This document shows positions 9,262 to 19,652 of a stretch of DNA of 32,360 bases, in pieces. The stretch is from Acidobacteriota bacterium (GTDB lineage Bacteria; Acidobacteriota; Vicinamibacteria; Fen-336), in NCBI GenBank assembly GCA_011526565.1, contig WYBL01000065.1, positions 1 through 32,360 of the forward strand. Reading direction: 5' to 3'. The notes beneath the pieces were generated by a model. The model was not told the DNA's origin. It did no database searches and worked only from the letters and a program-made list of their open reading frames with translations. Position numbers and translations under genes: made by a program. Numbering within the stretch: the stretch's first letter is position 1; each line of letters opens with the position of its first letter.

Positions 9262-12200
9262 ATGCCCTCCCTCCTGCGCCGCCTGGCGCTCGTGTGGCTT
9301 GTCGCGGCGCCCGTCGCCAGCCTGTCGCAGGAGCTGCCGGCGACGCCGGTGCCGCAGCGCCTCGTCTACGCCGGCGACGCGCGCTTCCCGCCCTTCGAGT
9401 ACCTGGACGCCCAGGGCCAGCCGCGCGGCTTCAACATCGAGCTGCTGCGGATGCTGTGCGCCGAGGCGGGCTGCAGTGTCGAGTTCCAGCTCGGCGCCTG
9501 GCGCGACGCGATCGCGGCGCTCGACAGCGGCGCCGCGGACCTCGCGAGCCTCGCCGAGTCCGACGAGCGCCGCCAGCGCTACGACCTGCTGATCCAGACC
9601 TGGACCATGCACCAGTCGGTGCTGTTCCGCGGCGGCCGCGAAGCGTACCCGTCGTCGCTGCGGGAGCTCTCGGGCGAGACGGTGGCGCTGCTCGAGAACG
9701 GTTCCATCCACGAGCTGCTGCGGGGCGTGCCCGCCGCGCAGCGCCCGGCCTTCCGGCTGGTGGGCGACCAGTACCAGGCGGTGCAGGCGCTGGTCGCGGG
9801 CGAGGCGACCGCCGTGGCCGGCAACGGTCTCACGCTGCGCCACGTCGCCGCGATGCTCGGCATCGTCGACATGGTCGAGGTCGAGGTGCAGGCCTCCGGC
9901 TATTTCCTCTCGGCGCGGCGCGGCCGCGGCGCCGAGCTGCGCGGGCTGGTCGAGGCCTACGAGCGGCTGCTGACCAGCGGCCGCATCACCGCGCTGATCG
10001 AGCGCTCGCTGGTGCTGCCGGCGCGTCCGCCGACCCTGCGCGAGCAGTTGCGGCGGGCTGCGCTCCCGCTGCTGGCGCTGGCCGGCGTGGCGGTGATGGC
10101 GCTCGTCTGGTCGACGCTGCTGCGGCGCGAGGTCCGCCAGCGCACCGCCCAGCTCTGGCAGTCGCTGCGCGAGAAGGAGCGGCTGGCCGCGGCGCTCGCC
10201 GACGGGGAGCGCCGCTTCCGCGGCATCCTCGAGGACGTCCGCCAGGGCGTGCTGCTGTTCGACGCCTCGGGGCGCATCACGTTCGCCAACGCCTCGGCGC
10301 TCGAGCTGCTGGGGGTCGACGCCGCGACCCTGCTCGGGCAGCGCTCGCTGGCCTGCGCCGGCACCCTCTCGCGCGAGAACGGCGAGCCGGTCGGTCCGGA
10401 GGCGGAGCCGGCCGCCCGCGCGCTCGAGGAGGGGCAGTCGGTGCGCCGCGAACTGCTGGCGTTCGACGGCGCGCGCGGCCGCCGCTGGCTGCTGACCTAC
10501 GCCGACCCGCTGCCGGCCCCGGACACGACGAGGACGCCCTCGGGTCCGACCGCGGCCGTGGTGCCCGACGCCCCGGCGCCCGAGCGGCCCGCGGGGGCGC
10601 GCCCGCGCGAGGTGATCTGCACGTTCACCGACGTCACCGAGGACCGCCGGCTGCGCGAGGAGCGCGAGCGCTTCTTCGAGATCGCGCCGACCGTGCACCT
10701 GGTCGTCGGCCGCGACCGCCGCATCCGCCACGCGAACCCGGCCGCCCGGCGCGTGCTCGGTCTCGACCCGCAGGCACTGGTCGGCACCCGCGTCTACGAG
10801 CTGGTCCACCCGGAAGACGTCGAGCGCATCCGTGCGGCCGTGCAGTCGCTGGAACACGGCGTCTCCGACGTCGAGCTGCGCTGCCGCCACGCCGACGGCT
10901 CCTGGCGCTGGATGTTGTGGAACGCCGTCGCCGACCGCGGCCAGGACCTGGTGTTCACCGTGGGCCTCGACGTCACCGAGCGGCGCCAGGCCGAGCAGCA
11001 GGTCCACCACCTCGCCTATCACGACACGCTGACCGGCCTGCCCAACCGCGCGCTGTTCCTCGACCGCCTGCACATGGCGATCGCCCGCGCCCACCGCCAC
11101 GGCGAGCACCTCGCCGTGTTCTTCGTCGACCTCGACCACTTCAAGGTGATCAACGACTCGCTCGGCCACTCGGTGGGCGACCTGCTGCTGCAGGAGGTCG
11201 GGTCGCGGCTGCGGCGCGCGCTGCGCGAGGAGGACACCGTCGCACGGCTGGGCGGCGACGAGTTCACGCTGATCGTGCCCGGCCTGGTCGACGCCGCAGC
11301 GCTGTCGGCGCTGGCCCGCAAGATCCAGCGCGCGATCAAGGAGCCGGTGCAGGTCGCGGGGCGCGAGCTGACGGTGTCGGCCAGCCTCGGCCTCGGCCTG
11401 TACCCGGCCGACGGCACCACGCCGGAGGCGCTGCTCCAGAACGCCGACGTGGCGATGTACCGGGCCAAGGAGCTGGGCCGCGACAACTTCCAGTTCCACA
11501 CCCCCGCGCTGTCGGCCCGCGTGCGCGAGCACCTCGACCTCGAGGGCCGGCTGCGGCGGGCGATCGCCGCCGGCGAGCTGCGGCTGCACTACCAGCCGAT
11601 CCTGTCGATCGCGACCCGCGAGGTCGAAGGCTGGGAGGCGCTGCTGCGCTGGGAGGACCCCGACCGCGGCCTGATCGGCCCCGACGAGTTCGTGCCGCTG
11701 GCCGAGGCCACCGGCCTGATCGTGCCGGTCGGGCGCTGGGTGCTCGAGCAGGCCTGCCGCGACGCAGCCCGGCTCGGGCGCGGGCGCATGAACGTCAACC
11801 TCTCGGCGCGTCAGCTCCAGGCCGACGAGCTGCTGGAGGACGTGATCCAGGTCCTGCGCACGACCGGCCTCGGGCCGGAGCGGCTGGAGCTGGAGATCAC
11901 GGAATCGGCCGCCCTGCAGGACCAGGAGCGCACCGCCGACACCCTGCGCGCGCTGCGCGCGCTCGGGGTGCGGGTGGTGATGGACGACTTCGGCACCGGC
12001 TACTCGTCGCTCGGCCACCTGCGACGGCTGCCGATCGACGGCGTCAAGATCGACCGCAGCTTCGTCGCCGACCTCGGCCGCGGCGACGCCCGCGCCGAAG
12101 GCATCGTCACCGCCGTGTGCGGCATGGCGCGCTCGCTGGGGCTGCGCACGGTCGGCGAAGGCGTCGAGACCGAAGACCAGTTCGCGCGGCTGGCGGCGGC

Positions 12201-12285
12201 CGGCTGCGACTCGGCCCAGGGCTACCTGCTCGGGCGCCCGGAACCGCTGGCGGAAACCCCCGTCGCGCGCGAGGCGAGCGGATGA
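9262..12285 (+). CDS. Membrane sensor with periplasmic binding domain, two PAS, GGDEF and EAL
   Basis: Predicted to sense a small molecule in the periplasm and control cyclic di-GMP. Order in 1007 residues: signal peptide (1-25); solute-binding type 3 domain (about 32-255, [32 protein letters not shown]); TM (267-288); PAS (316-455) with a Pro/Ala-rich insert; PAS (470-580); GGDEF domain with intact RLGGDEF (664-668) and an RxxD inhibitory site (REED) five residues before it; EAL domain with EALLRW (792), [35 protein letters not shown] and GEGVETE. Both domains keep catalytic residues, so it may be bifunctional. ATG 9262 was chosen because it gives the signal peptide. The stop overlaps moeA by 4 nt (ATGA). 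Confidence 0.92.
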   Translation: MPSLLRRLALVWLVAAPVASLSQELPATPVPQRLVYAGDARFPPFEYLDAQGQPRGFNIELLRMLCAEAGCSVEFQLGAWRDAIAALDSGAADLASLAESDERRQRYDLLIQTWTMHQSVLFRGGREAYPSSLRELSGETVALLENGSIHELLRGVPAAQRPAFRLVGDQYQAVQALVAGEATAVAGNGLTLRHVAAMLGIVDMVEVEVQASGYFLSARRGRGAELRGLVEAYERLLTSGRITALIERSLVLPARPPTLREQLRRAALPLLALAGVAVMALVWSTLLRREVRQRTAQLWQSLREKERLAAALADGERRFRGILEDVRQGVLLFDASGRITFANASALELLGVDAATLLGQRSLACAGTLSRENGEPVGPEAEPAARALEEGQSVRRELLAFDGARGRRWLLTYADPLPAPDTTRTPSGPTAAVVPDAPAPERPAGARPREVICTFTDVTEDRRLREERERFFEIAPTVHLVVGRDRRIRHANPAARRVLGLDPQALVGTRVYELVHPEDVERIRAAVQSLEHGVSDVELRCRHADGSWRWMLWNAVADRGQDLVFTVGLDVTERRQAEQQVHHLAYHDTLTGLPNRALFLDRLHMAIARAHRHGEHLAVFFVDLDHFKVINDSLGHSVGDLLLQEVGSRLRRALREEDTVARLGGDEFTLIVPGLVDAAALSALARKIQRAIKEPVQVAGRELTVSASLGLGLYPADGTTPEALLQNADVAMYRAKELGRDNFQFHTPALSARVREHLDLEGRLRRAIAAGELRLHYQPILSIATREVEGWEALLRWEDPDRGLIGPDEFVPLAEATGLIVPVGRWVLEQACRDAARLGRGRMNVNLSARQLQADELLEDVIQVLRTTGLGPERLELEITESAALQDQERTADTLRALRALGVRVVMDDFGTGYSSLGHLRRLPIDGVKIDRSFVADLGRGDARAEGIVTAVCGMARSLGLRTVGEGVETEDQFARLAAAGCDSAQGYLLGRPEPLAETPVAREASG

Positions 12286-13514
12286 CGCTGGGCGTCGCAG
12301 ACGCGCTGGCCCGCGTGCGCTCGCGTGTGCCCGTGCTGCCCGCCGAAGCAGTGGAGCTGCGGTCGGCCCGCGGGCGGGTGCTGAGGCAGGACGTGCGGGC
12401 CGATCGCCCCCAGCCCGGCTTCGACCGCGCGGCGATGGACGGCTTCGCGGTGCGGGCAGCCGACGTCGCGTCGGCGCCGAGCGCGTTTCCCGTGGCCTTC
12501 GAGGTGCGGGCCGGGCAGTGGCCGGAACGCGCGCTGCCGGCGGGCGCCGTGGCGCGGATCATGACCGGCGCGCCCGTGCCGGAGGGCGCCGACGCGGTGG
12601 TGCCGGTCGAGCGCACGCGCGGGGTCGACGACGGGCGCGTCGAGTTGCAGGTCAGGCCGGAGGCGGGCCAGCACGTCGCGCCGCGCGGCTCCGAGGTCGC
12701 GGCGGGCGAGCGGCTGCTGACGCCGGGTCGCAGGCTCGACGCGGCGGCGATCGCCGTCCTTGCCAGCGTGGGCGTCGCGCGACCGCTCGTCGGCCGCCGC
12801 CCGCGGGTGGCGCTGCTCGTCACCGGCGACGAGATCGTGCCGGTCGACGCGACACCCGGCGCCGCCCAGATCCGCAACTCGAACGGGCCCGCGGTGACGG
12901 CGCTCGCGGAAGACGCGGGGGCGGAGGTGATCGACCTCGGCACCGCGGCCGACGATGCGGCGGCGCTGCTCTCGGCGCTCGCGCGCGGCCTCGACTCCGC
13001 CGACGTGCTGATCACGTCGGGCGGCGTCTCGGCGGGCGACTACGACCTCGTCGAGCCCGCGCTGGAGCGGCTGGGCGTGAGCCTCGACTTCACCCGCGTC
13101 GCGATCAAGCCCGGCGCGCCGCTGGTGTTCGGCCACCGCGGCGACGTGCTGGTGTTCGGCCTGCCCGGCAACCCGGTCTCGTCGCAGGTCACGTTCGACC
13201 TCTTCGTGCGCCCGGCGCTGCTCGCGATGCAGGGCGCGTCCGGAGGCGGCCGCCTGCGGCTCTTCGCCCGCGCCGAGGCGCCGTTCGTCAACCGCTCGGG
13301 CCGCGAGAACCACGTGCCCGCCGCGCTGCGCTTCGGGCCGGAGGGTGCGCTCGTGCGCCCGCTGCGCTCGCAGGGCTCCGGCGACCTGGCGGCCCACGCC
13401 CGCGCGGACGCGATCGTGGTGCTGGCCGCCGAGCGCACGGCCGTCGCCGCGGGCGAGACGGTGCCGTGCTGGCTGCTGCCCGCGGTCCTGGAGCGCGATG
13501 CCGAAGAAGCCTGA
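12282..13514 (+). CDS. moeA: Molybdopterin molybdenumtransferase MoeA
   Basis: MoeA inserts molybdate into adenylylated molybdopterin to give the molybdenum cofactor. The 410-residue product has the full family set in order: [94 protein letters not shown] and [20 protein letters not shown]. Length is normal. Its ATG overlaps the sensor stop by 4 nt (ATGA), so its translation is tied to that of a c-di-GMP sensor, and its 3' end overlaps moaC by 17 nt. No frameshift or missing motif. Confidence 0.95.
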   Translation: MTLGVADALARVRSRVPVLPAEAVELRSARGRVLRQDVRADRPQPGFDRAAMDGFAVRAADVASAPSAFPVAFEVRAGQWPERALPAGAVARIMTGAPVPEGADAVVPVERTRGVDDGRVELQVRPEAGQHVAPRGSEVAAGERLLTPGRRLDAAAIAVLASVGVARPLVGRRPRVALLVTGDEIVPVDATPGAAQIRNSNGPAVTALAEDAGAEVIDLGTAADDAAALLSALARGLDSADVLITSGGVSAGDYDLVEPALERLGVSLDFTRVAIKPGAPLVFGHRGDVLVFGLPGNPVSSQVTFDLFVRPALLAMQGASGGGRLRLFARAEAPFVNRSGRENHVPAALRFGPEGALVRPLRSQGSGDLAAHARADAIVVLAAERTAVAAGETVPCWLLPAVLERDAEEA

Positions 13515-13977
13515 ACCGTTGCTGTCCCACGTCGGCCGCGACGGCCGCGCCCGCATGGTCGACGTCTCGGCCAAGGCGGTGACGGTGCGCGAGGCGGTCG
13601 CCTCGGCGCGAATCCGGATCGCGCCGGCGGCGATGCGGCTGGTGCGCGCCGGCCGCCTGGCCAAGGGCCCGGTCGAGGAGGTCGCGCGGCTGGCGGGCGT
13701 GATGGCCGCCAAGCGCACCGCCGAGGTGATCCCGCTGTGCCACCCGCTGCCGCTGTCGTTCGTCGACGTCGAGCTTCGGCCCCGCCGCGACGGCTTCGCG
13801 ATCACGGCGCGGGTGCGCACCGAGGCGAAGACCGGCGCCGAGATGGAGGCGCTGCACGCGGTGACGGTCGCGGCGCTCACCGTGTGGGACATGGTCAAGG
13901 CCGCCGACCCGCGGATGGAGATCGGCGCGGTCGTCCTGCGCCGCAAGAGCGGCGGCAAGGCCGACTTCCGCCGCTGA
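13498..13977 (+). CDS. moaC: Cyclic pyranopterin monophosphate synthase MoaC
   Basis: MoaC converts 3',8-cyclo-7,8-dihydro-GTP, the MoaA product, to cyclic pyranopterin monophosphate. The 159-residue length is standard. Visible motifs are RMVDVSAKAVTVREAVA at the N-terminus, AKRTAEVIPLCHPLPLSFVD and the hexamer-interface/active-site helix EAKTGAEMEALHAVTVAAL followed by TVWDMVKAAD. The C-terminal lysine-rich KSGGKADF is typical. It overlaps moeA by 17 nt and its stop is 4 nt from the end of the convergent sulfatase-fold gene, so no independent terminator fits between them. Confidence 0.95.
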   Translation: MPKKPEPLLSHVGRDGRARMVDVSAKAVTVREAVASARIRIAPAAMRLVRAGRLAKGPVEEVARLAGVMAAKRTAEVIPLCHPLPLSFVDVELRPRRDGFAITARVRTEAKTGAEMEALHAVTVAALTVWDMVKAADPRMEIGAVVLRRKSGGKADFRR

Positions 13978-13981
13978 GGTT

Positions 13982-16381
13982 TCAGGCCCCCGGCCCGCCG
14001 AGGGCCTCGGCCTTGGCGGCTTCGCGCAGCGCCTCGGCGCGGCGGCCCGCGCGGTCGTAGAGCTCGGCGAGCAGGTAGTGGGCGAGCGGGCGCAACTCGG
14101 CTCGCGGTTTCAGCTCGACCGCCTTGCGCGCCAGCTCGATCGACTCGCTCAGGTTCTGGCCCTGGTCGCGGTAGGCCTTGGCCAGGAACAGGTGGCCCTC
14201 GGCGAAGCGCGGGTTGCCCTCGATCGCCATCTTCAGCGCGTCGACCTGCAGCGTGCGCTGGCCGGACGCCTCGTAGATCCGCGACAGGTTGAAGGCGGCC
14301 TTGTAGCTGTCGGGGTGCAGCTTCAGCTCCTCGAGGTACTCGCGCTCGGCGCTGCGCAGGTCGCCGCGAGACTCGGCGATCAGGGCGCGGTTGTAGCGGG
14401 CCAGCTTGACGTCGCTGCGCAGGGCGATCGCCTCGGCCACCAGCCGCTCCGATTCGGCGACGTTGCCGCGCTGGAAGGCGAGCACCGCCAGCGCGTTCTT
14501 GGCCTGGGCCACGCGCGGGTCGATGCCCAGCGCCTCGCGGAACCAGCGCTCGGCCACCGCCGCCTCGCCGCGGTCGAGGTGGATCTCGCCGAGTTGATAG
14601 CGCACGTAGGCGTCCTTGGGGTCGATCCGCAGGTAGTGCTCGAAGCCGGCGATGGCGGCCTCATCGTCGCCGAGGTTTCGGTAGGCGGCGGCCATGTTGA
14701 TCACCGCCAGGTCGTAGTCGGGCTTGAGGCCGAGCGCGCGCTGGTAGTTCGTGATCGCCTCCTTGAAGCGGCCCACCTTGAAGTGGACGTTGCCGAGGTT
14801 GAACCAGGCGTCGATCACCTGCGGGTCCTCGTCGACGATGCCCGTGAGCATCGCGACCACTTCCTTGAAGCCGTCCGGGTCGGCCATCTTCTCGCGCACC
14901 TGGGAGAGCTGGTTGAAGATGTGGACCTTGTCCTTGGGGTCCGCGCGGTCGGTGCGGGTGTCGCCGGCGCTGGCGACGAACGAGCCGACGTAGCCGAGCG
15001 CCGCCAGCCGCGCCCGCACCTCGGGGTCCACGTCGACCGGGGCCTGTTCGGTCTTCGCGGCCTCCAGGGCCGCCTCCAGCTCCCGCATCCGCCCGACCAT
15101 CCGCTCGCCGAGCGCGCGCCGCTCCTCGAACAGGTTGCGCAGCTCGCCGGGGTCGTTCTCGAGGTCGAACAGCTCGGGCCGCGGCGCGTCGATCAGCTTG
15201 TAGCGGCCGGCACGCAGCGCGCGCAGCTCGCTCCACCCGTAGTGGTGCAGCGGGTACATCGCTTCGGCGTAGCCCTCGAGGTCGAGCGTCGGCACCGCTC
15301 CCGCGATCAGCGGCGTCAGCGAGCGGCCGGGGACACCTGTGGGCGCCGGCGCGCCCAGCAGCTCGAGCGCCGTCGGCATCAGGTCGACGACGCGCACCGG
15401 GTCCTGGACGCGGCGGCCGCGTCCCACCTCGAACGGCGCGCGCACGATGAACGGCACGCGGGCGGCGGCCTCGTAGATGAAGAACCCGTGCTGGTTCTCG
15501 CCGTGCTCGCCCAGGCTCTCGCCGTGGTCGCCGAGCACCATCACGACCGTCTTCTCGAGCAGCCCGCGCTGCTCCAGGAACTCGATCACGCGGCCGACCT
15601 GGGCGTCGGTGAAGGCGATCTCGCCGTCGTAGGGGCGGCCCGGGTGCTGGGAGCGGAACGGCTCGGGCGGGTCGTACGGCGCGTGCGGGTCGTAGAAGTG
15701 CAGGAACGCGAAGAAGCGCCGGTCGGCGACCGACTCGAGCCACGGCAGCGCCTTGTCCACGACCTCGTCGCCGCGGCGCTGGATCTCGCCCGCCGACTTC
15801 GAGCGCGACAGCGACGAGTCGAAGTCGTCGACGTACGTCTCGAAGCCCTGGTCGATGCCCCACTTGGAGTCGAGCACGAAGGCGGCGACGAAGCCGCCCG
15901 TCGCGTAGCCGCGGGCCTTCAGCACCTCGGCCAGCGTCTCCTGCTCCGGGCCGAGGAAGAAGCCGCCGTTGTCGCGCACGCCGTGCTCCGGCGGGAACTT
16001 CGCGGTGAACATGCTGGAGTGCGCCGGCAGGGTCAGCGGCGCCGTGGTCATCGCCTGCTCGAACAGCACGCCCTCCTGCGCCAGCCGGTCGAGGTGCGGG
16101 GTGCGGGCGGTCTTCGAGCCGTACGCCCCGAGGTGGTCGGCGCGGGTCGTGTCGAGGGTGATCACGACGAGGTTCAACTCGTCGCGGTCGAGACCGCCCG
16201 GCAACGCCCCGAGCGGGACGGCGCTCGGGTCCGGGGCCGAGCGGCGCGCGCCCGGAAAGAAGAAGAGGGCGGCGGCGACGACGGCCGCCAGGGCCGCCAC
16301 GCCCGCGACGAGCGGGCGCGGCAGGCGCCGCGACGGAGCGGGCTCGGCGGCGGAGGAGGACGGTCGGGAATCCTGCGACAT
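13982..16381 (-). CDS. Membrane-anchored sulfatase-fold (alkaline phosphatase superfamily) enzyme with C-terminal TPRs
   Basis: The 799-residue protein has an N-terminal TM anchor (about 21-43) placing the rest in the periplasm, a sulfatase-fold domain (about 69-440) and at least eight TPR units (about 505-790). Metal sites VVITLDTTRADH (Asp77) and GDHGESLGEHGE are intact. The nucleophile position is Thr117 in T-L-P-A-H, where type I sulfatases have C/S-x-P-x-R; Thr is the nucleophile in the LtaS and phosphoethanolamine-transferase branches. So sulfatase activity by formylglycine is not expected; a phosphoester hydrolase or transferase is as likely. ATG 16381 was preferred over ATG 16423 because GGAG lies about 9 nt upstream. 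Close paralog at 19815-22175. Confidence 0.85.
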   Translation of the reverse strand: MSQDSRPSSSAAEPAPSRRLPRPLVAGVAALAAVVAAALFFFPGARRSAPDPSAVPLGALPGGLDRDELNLVVITLDTTRADHLGAYGSKTARTPHLDRLAQEGVLFEQAMTTAPLTLPAHSSMFTAKFPPEHGVRDNGGFFLGPEQETLAEVLKARGYATGGFVAAFVLDSKWGIDQGFETYVDDFDSSLSRSKSAGEIQRRGDEVVDKALPWLESVADRRFFAFLHFYDPHAPYDPPEPFRSQHPGRPYDGEIAFTDAQVGRVIEFLEQRGLLEKTVVMVLGDHGESLGEHGENQHGFFIYEAAARVPFIVRAPFEVGRGRRVQDPVRVVDLMPTALELLGAPAPTGVPGRSLTPLIAGAVPTLDLEGYAEAMYPLHHYGWSELRALRAGRYKLIDAPRPELFDLENDPGELRNLFEERRALGERMVGRMRELEAALEAAKTEQAPVDVDPEVRARLAALGYVGSFVASAGDTRTDRADPKDKVHIFNQLSQVREKMADPDGFKEVVAMLTGIVDEDPQVIDAWFNLGNVHFKVGRFKEAITNYQRALGLKPDYDLAVINMAAAYRNLGDDEAAIAGFEHYLRIDPKDAYVRYQLGEIHLDRGEAAVAERWFREALGIDPRVAQAKNALAVLAFQRGNVAESERLVAEAIALRSDVKLARYNRALIAESRGDLRSAEREYLEELKLHPDSYKAAFNLSRIYEASGQRTLQVDALKMAIEGNPRFAEGHLFLAKAYRDQGQNLSESIELARKAVELKPRAELRPLAHYLLAELYDRAGRRAEALREAAKAEALGGPGA

Positions 16382-16548
16382 CGCTTCATTCTCCGCCAGG
16401 CGCCGCCCTCCCGCCGCCTCCACGGCGCGAGTCGCGCGTGGTGGGCCGGTGGCAGGGGTTCCGGCGTTCTGCTATATACCGCCTCACGTGGCCTGCCGAC
16501 CAAACTGACCAGTGGGGGACGCGCAGGTCGTCTTTCTAGGAGGACGGA
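16382..16548. other. Divergent intergenic region before the receptor locus
   Basis: This 167-bp gap separates the minus-strand sulfatase-fold gene from the plus-strand small membrane protein. It holds a candidate extended -10 (TG-C-TATATA, 16470-16478) for the plus strand and an AGGAGG site just before 16549. I see no operator-like palindrome. Confidence 0.45.
16470..16478 (+). promoter_or_regulatory. Candidate extended -10 promoter of the receptor unit
   Basis: TGCTATATA matches the extended -10 pattern TGnTATAAT except at one base, and is one of the few AT-rich spots in the gap. The hexamer 17 nt upstream (TGGCAG, 16450-16455) is a poor -35, as expected for an extended -10 promoter. The leader would be about 65 nt. 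Confidence 0.45.
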
Positions 16549-16890
16549 ATGAATCAGCAGGCGCGTACCTGGCGTCGCTCCTGGCCCGCCGTGGCGACGC
16601 TGGCCCTCGCGGTCGTCGTCGCCCCGCTCCCGGCGATGGCCGCGGAGGCGCAGCCGGCCGCCAAGCCGGCCAAGAGCCTCGTGGCGTCGGCCGAGAAGGC
16701 CGCCGCTGTCGCCGCCGTCAACGCGGCCGCCGCTCCGAGCATGGCGCAGGCCGGCACGACGGACCTGGGCTCGTCGAGCTTCTTCAAGACCAAGGCCGGC
16801 GCGATCGCGCTGGTGCTGGTCGCCGCGGGGCTCGGCTACACCATCTATTCGACCAGCAACGACCGCATCAAGTCGCCTGGGAAGAACTAG
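16549..16890 (+). CDS. Small Ala-rich exported membrane protein, unknown function
   Basis: A 113-residue product with a strong AGGAGG ribosome binding site, a signal peptide (about 1-32, cut near AMAAEA), an Ala-rich middle of low complexity and a C-terminal hydrophobic segment (about 83-98, GAIALVLVAAGLGYTIY) followed by a short polar tail ending SPGKN. It probably sits in the inner membrane with its middle in the periplasm. It is 9 nt before the TonB-dependent receptor and surely cotranscribed with it. I do not recognise a family. A role in assembly, energising or regulation of the receptor is only an inference from position. Confidence 0.75.
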   Translation: MNQQARTWRRSWPAVATLALAVVVAPLPAMAAEAQPAAKPAKSLVASAEKAAAVAAVNAAAAPSMAQAGTTDLGSSSFFKTKAGAIALVLVAAGLGYTIYSTSNDRIKSPGKN

Positions 16891-16899
16891 GAGACCCCG

Positions 16900-19608
16900 A
16901 TGAAGCGCATTGCGACACTGCTGGCCCTGCTGCTGGCGCTGGGCGCCGTCCCGGCCAGCGCGCAGACCCAGACCGGCACCATCGAAGGCCGCGTCGTCGA
17001 CGAGCAGGGCGGCGTGCTGCCCGGCGTCTCGGTGACGCTGACCGGCCGCCAGGGCAGCCAGTCGGCCGTCACCGACGCCCAGGGCGTGTTCCGCTTCCTG
17101 GCCCTCAACCCCGGCCGTTACGAGGTGAAGGCCGAGCTGTCCGGCTTCGTGCCGATCAGCCGCGCGGCCGACGTCGGCATCGGCCGCACGGTCAACATCC
17201 CGCTGTCGCTGCGAGTCGGCGTGCAGGAGACGATCGAGGTCACGGCCGACGCCAGCGCCATCGACGTCACCTCGGCGGCGACCGAGAACTCGCTGTCCCA
17301 GGACCTGCTGGTCAACATGCCGATCAACATCGGCGTGTTCAACTCGGCGACCTCGCTGCTCAACTACGCCCCCGGCATCAACTCCAGCTCGGGTTACGGC
17401 GGCGACGCCAGCTACGGCAACGCGCTGCTGATCGACGGCGTCGACACCCGCGACCCCGAGGGCGGGTCGGCCTGGGTGTTCTTCGGCTACAACATCATCG
17501 AGGAGATGCAGGTCGGCGGCCTCGGCGCCCCGGCCGAGTACGGCGGCTTCACCGGCGCCGTGGTCAACACCATCACCAAGTCGGGCGGCAACAAGTACTC
17601 CGGCCTGTTCGAGTACCGCCACACCAACGACGGCCTGGCGAGCAGCAACATCTCCGACGAGAACCTGCGGCTCAACCCGGCGCTCGGCAACGCCAATGTG
17701 CTGACCAGCCTCAACGACGCCAACGTCCAGCTCGGCGGCCCCTTCATCAAGGACAAGCTGTTCTGGTGGTTCAGCGCCCAGCGCTACGGCTTCGAGGCCG
17801 ACCCCGTCGGCCCCCGTCTCAAGCAGACCGAGGTCAGCCCGCGTTACAACGGCAAGCTGACCTGGCAGATGACCCCGAACGACACCCTGGTCACCAGCTT
17901 CCAGTACGACAACTACAACGTCACGGGCCGCCTGGGCCTGATCGGCGCGTCCGAGGCCGAGGACGAAGACACCATCAACCAGGACTCGCCCGAGGCGATC
18001 TGGAACGTCCAGTACCGCAAGGTGTTCGGCCCGACCGCGTTCCTCGAGGCCAAGTTCACCGGCTACTGGGGCTACTACTACCTCGACCCGGTCGACAGCA
18101 CCCCCTACACGTTCGACCTCGACACGGGTGCGAGCTCCGGCGGCGCCGGCTACCTCTACTACGCCGACCGCGGCCGCAACCAGTTGAACGTCGCCTTCTC
18201 CAAGTTCGTCGACGCCGCCGGCAAGCACAGCTTCAAGTTCGGCATGGAGATCGAGCGGAGCAAGACGGAGAGCCGCTTCGAGTACATGGACGGCGTCTAC
18301 TTCCTCTCGTACTCCGGCGTGCCGGCCTACGCGTACGGCTACAGCTACCAGATCCACGGCAAGAACCAGCGCGAGTCGTTCTACGCGCAGGACGCCTGGG
18401 AGATCGGCAGCCGGCTGACCGCGAACCTCGGCGTGCGCCTCGACAACATCAAGGGCGTCAGCCCCAACGACGGCGACGCAACCGTCTACACCCCGAACCT
18501 GGCGATCGGGCCGCGCATCGGCCTGGCCTGGGACGTGACCGGTGACGGCAAGACGGTCGCCCGCGGGTTCTGGGGCCGCTACTACGAAGGCGCCAGCTAC
18601 AACCCCTGGCAGCGCGCGACCTCCGGCTACAGCGACTTCCTCGGCTACGAGGTGATCAACGGCCGGCTCAACGAGATCCTGCGCATTCCCGCGTTCGTCT
18701 ACGGGATCGCGGACGACATGGACCACCTCGGCCTCGACGAGTGGAACGTGTCGCTCGAGCGGCAGTTGACGAAGGACGCGCGGCTGGCCGTCACCTGGGT
18801 CCAGCGCGACTACAACAACTTCATCAACTCGACGATCCCCGGCGGCCGCTGGACGACGGTCAACGTCAACAACCCGCTGACCAACAGCCCGCTGACGCTC
18901 TATCGGTGGGCCAACCGCTCGTCGACGGAGACCGACTACTTCATCAGCAACATCGACGGCCAGCAGTACCTCGACCCCAGTGGACGGGTGCTCGCCACCG
19001 CCGACGCCATCCGCGACTACAAGGCGCTGATGATCGTGCTCACCAAGTCCTACTCGAACCGCTGGCAGGGCCAGTTCTCGTACGTCTGGTCCGAGGCCGA
19101 AGGCACGGTCAGCAACAGCGGTACCGCCAGCGTGACCGGCAGCTACTTCGAGTACCCGAGCAACCAGGTCAACGGCTTCGGCCCGATGCCGGCTGACCGC
19201 ACCCACGAGATCAAGCTGATGGGCGGGGTCCGCATCCCCAAGGTCGAGGTCTCGCTCAACGCGTACTACCGAGGGGTCAGCGGCCTGCCCTACGCGGCCG
19301 ACATCGCCGTGTCGGGTTCCACGCTGAACCGCCCCGGCACGTCGACGATCTTCATCGAGCCGCGTGGCAGCCGGCGGATGCCGTTCTTCCACCAGGTCGA
19401 CCTGCGCGCCGAGAAGGTGTTCGAGTTCGACGTGCACCGCCTCGGGCTCTTCGCGGACGTCCAGAACCTGTTCAACAAGGACACGATGACGAACGTCCAG
19501 ACCCGCTACCCGTCGCGCTCGATCAGCGGCAACTCGGTGGCGTTCGGTTCGCCGACCGCCATCCAGGGTGCCCGCCAGATCACGCTCGGCGCTCGCTGGT
19601 CGTTCTAG
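16900..19608 (+). CDS. TonB-dependent receptor with N-terminal carboxypeptidase-regulatory-like domain (Oar-like)
   Basis: Outer-membrane beta-barrel that imports a large or scarce substrate using TonB energy. Order in 902 residues: signal peptide (1-21, ending ASA), a carboxypeptidase-regulatory-like beta-sandwich (about 25-105, GTIEGRVVDEQGGVLPGVSV, FRFLALNPGRYEV), plug domain (about 120-235, including LLIDGVDTRDPEGGS and AEYGGFTGAVVNTITKSGGN), then a barrel rich in alternating aromatic strands, ending in ITLGARWSF with the terminal Phe needed for outer-membrane insertion. GGAG precedes the ATG. No SusD homolog is present. The substrate is unknown; flanking sulfatase-fold/TPR enzymes suggest a decorated polymer, lipid or peptide. 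A strong terminator follows 45 nt after the stop. Confidence 0.93.
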   Translation: MKRIATLLALLLALGAVPASAQTQTGTIEGRVVDEQGGVLPGVSVTLTGRQGSQSAVTDAQGVFRFLALNPGRYEVKAELSGFVPISRAADVGIGRTVNIPLSLRVGVQETIEVTADASAIDVTSAATENSLSQDLLVNMPINIGVFNSATSLLNYAPGINSSSGYGGDASYGNALLIDGVDTRDPEGGSAWVFFGYNIIEEMQVGGLGAPAEYGGFTGAVVNTITKSGGNKYSGLFEYRHTNDGLASSNISDENLRLNPALGNANVLTSLNDANVQLGGPFIKDKLFWWFSAQRYGFEADPVGPRLKQTEVSPRYNGKLTWQMTPNDTLVTSFQYDNYNVTGRLGLIGASEAEDEDTINQDSPEAIWNVQYRKVFGPTAFLEAKFTGYWGYYYLDPVDSTPYTFDLDTGASSGGAGYLYYADRGRNQLNVAFSKFVDAAGKHSFKFGMEIERSKTESRFEYMDGVYFLSYSGVPAYAYGYSYQIHGKNQRESFYAQDAWEIGSRLTANLGVRLDNIKGVSPNDGDATVYTPNLAIGPRIGLAWDVTGDGKTVARGFWGRYYEGASYNPWQRATSGYSDFLGYEVINGRLNEILRIPAFVYGIADDMDHLGLDEWNVSLERQLTKDARLAVTWVQRDYNNFINSTIPGGRWTTVNVNNPLTNSPLTLYRWANRSSTETDYFISNIDGQQYLDPSGRVLATADAIRDYKALMIVLTKSYSNRWQGQFSYVWSEAEGTVSNSGTASVTGSYFEYPSNQVNGFGPMPADRTHEIKLMGGVRIPKVEVSLNAYYRGVSGLPYAADIAVSGSTLNRPGTSTIFIEPRGSRRMPFFHQVDLRAEKVFEFDVHRLGLFADVQNLFNKDTMTNVQTRYPSRSISGNSVAFGSPTAIQGARQITLGARWSF

Positions 19609-19652
19609 TCCTTTCCGCTCGCGGGATCGCGCTCCGGCGCGGTCCCGCGGTC

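Noticed and set aside
13982..16381. Classical formylglycine-dependent arylsulfatase
   Set aside because: The nucleophile position is Thr in T-x-P-x-H, not C/S-x-P-x-R; the same holds for the paralog at 19815-22175.
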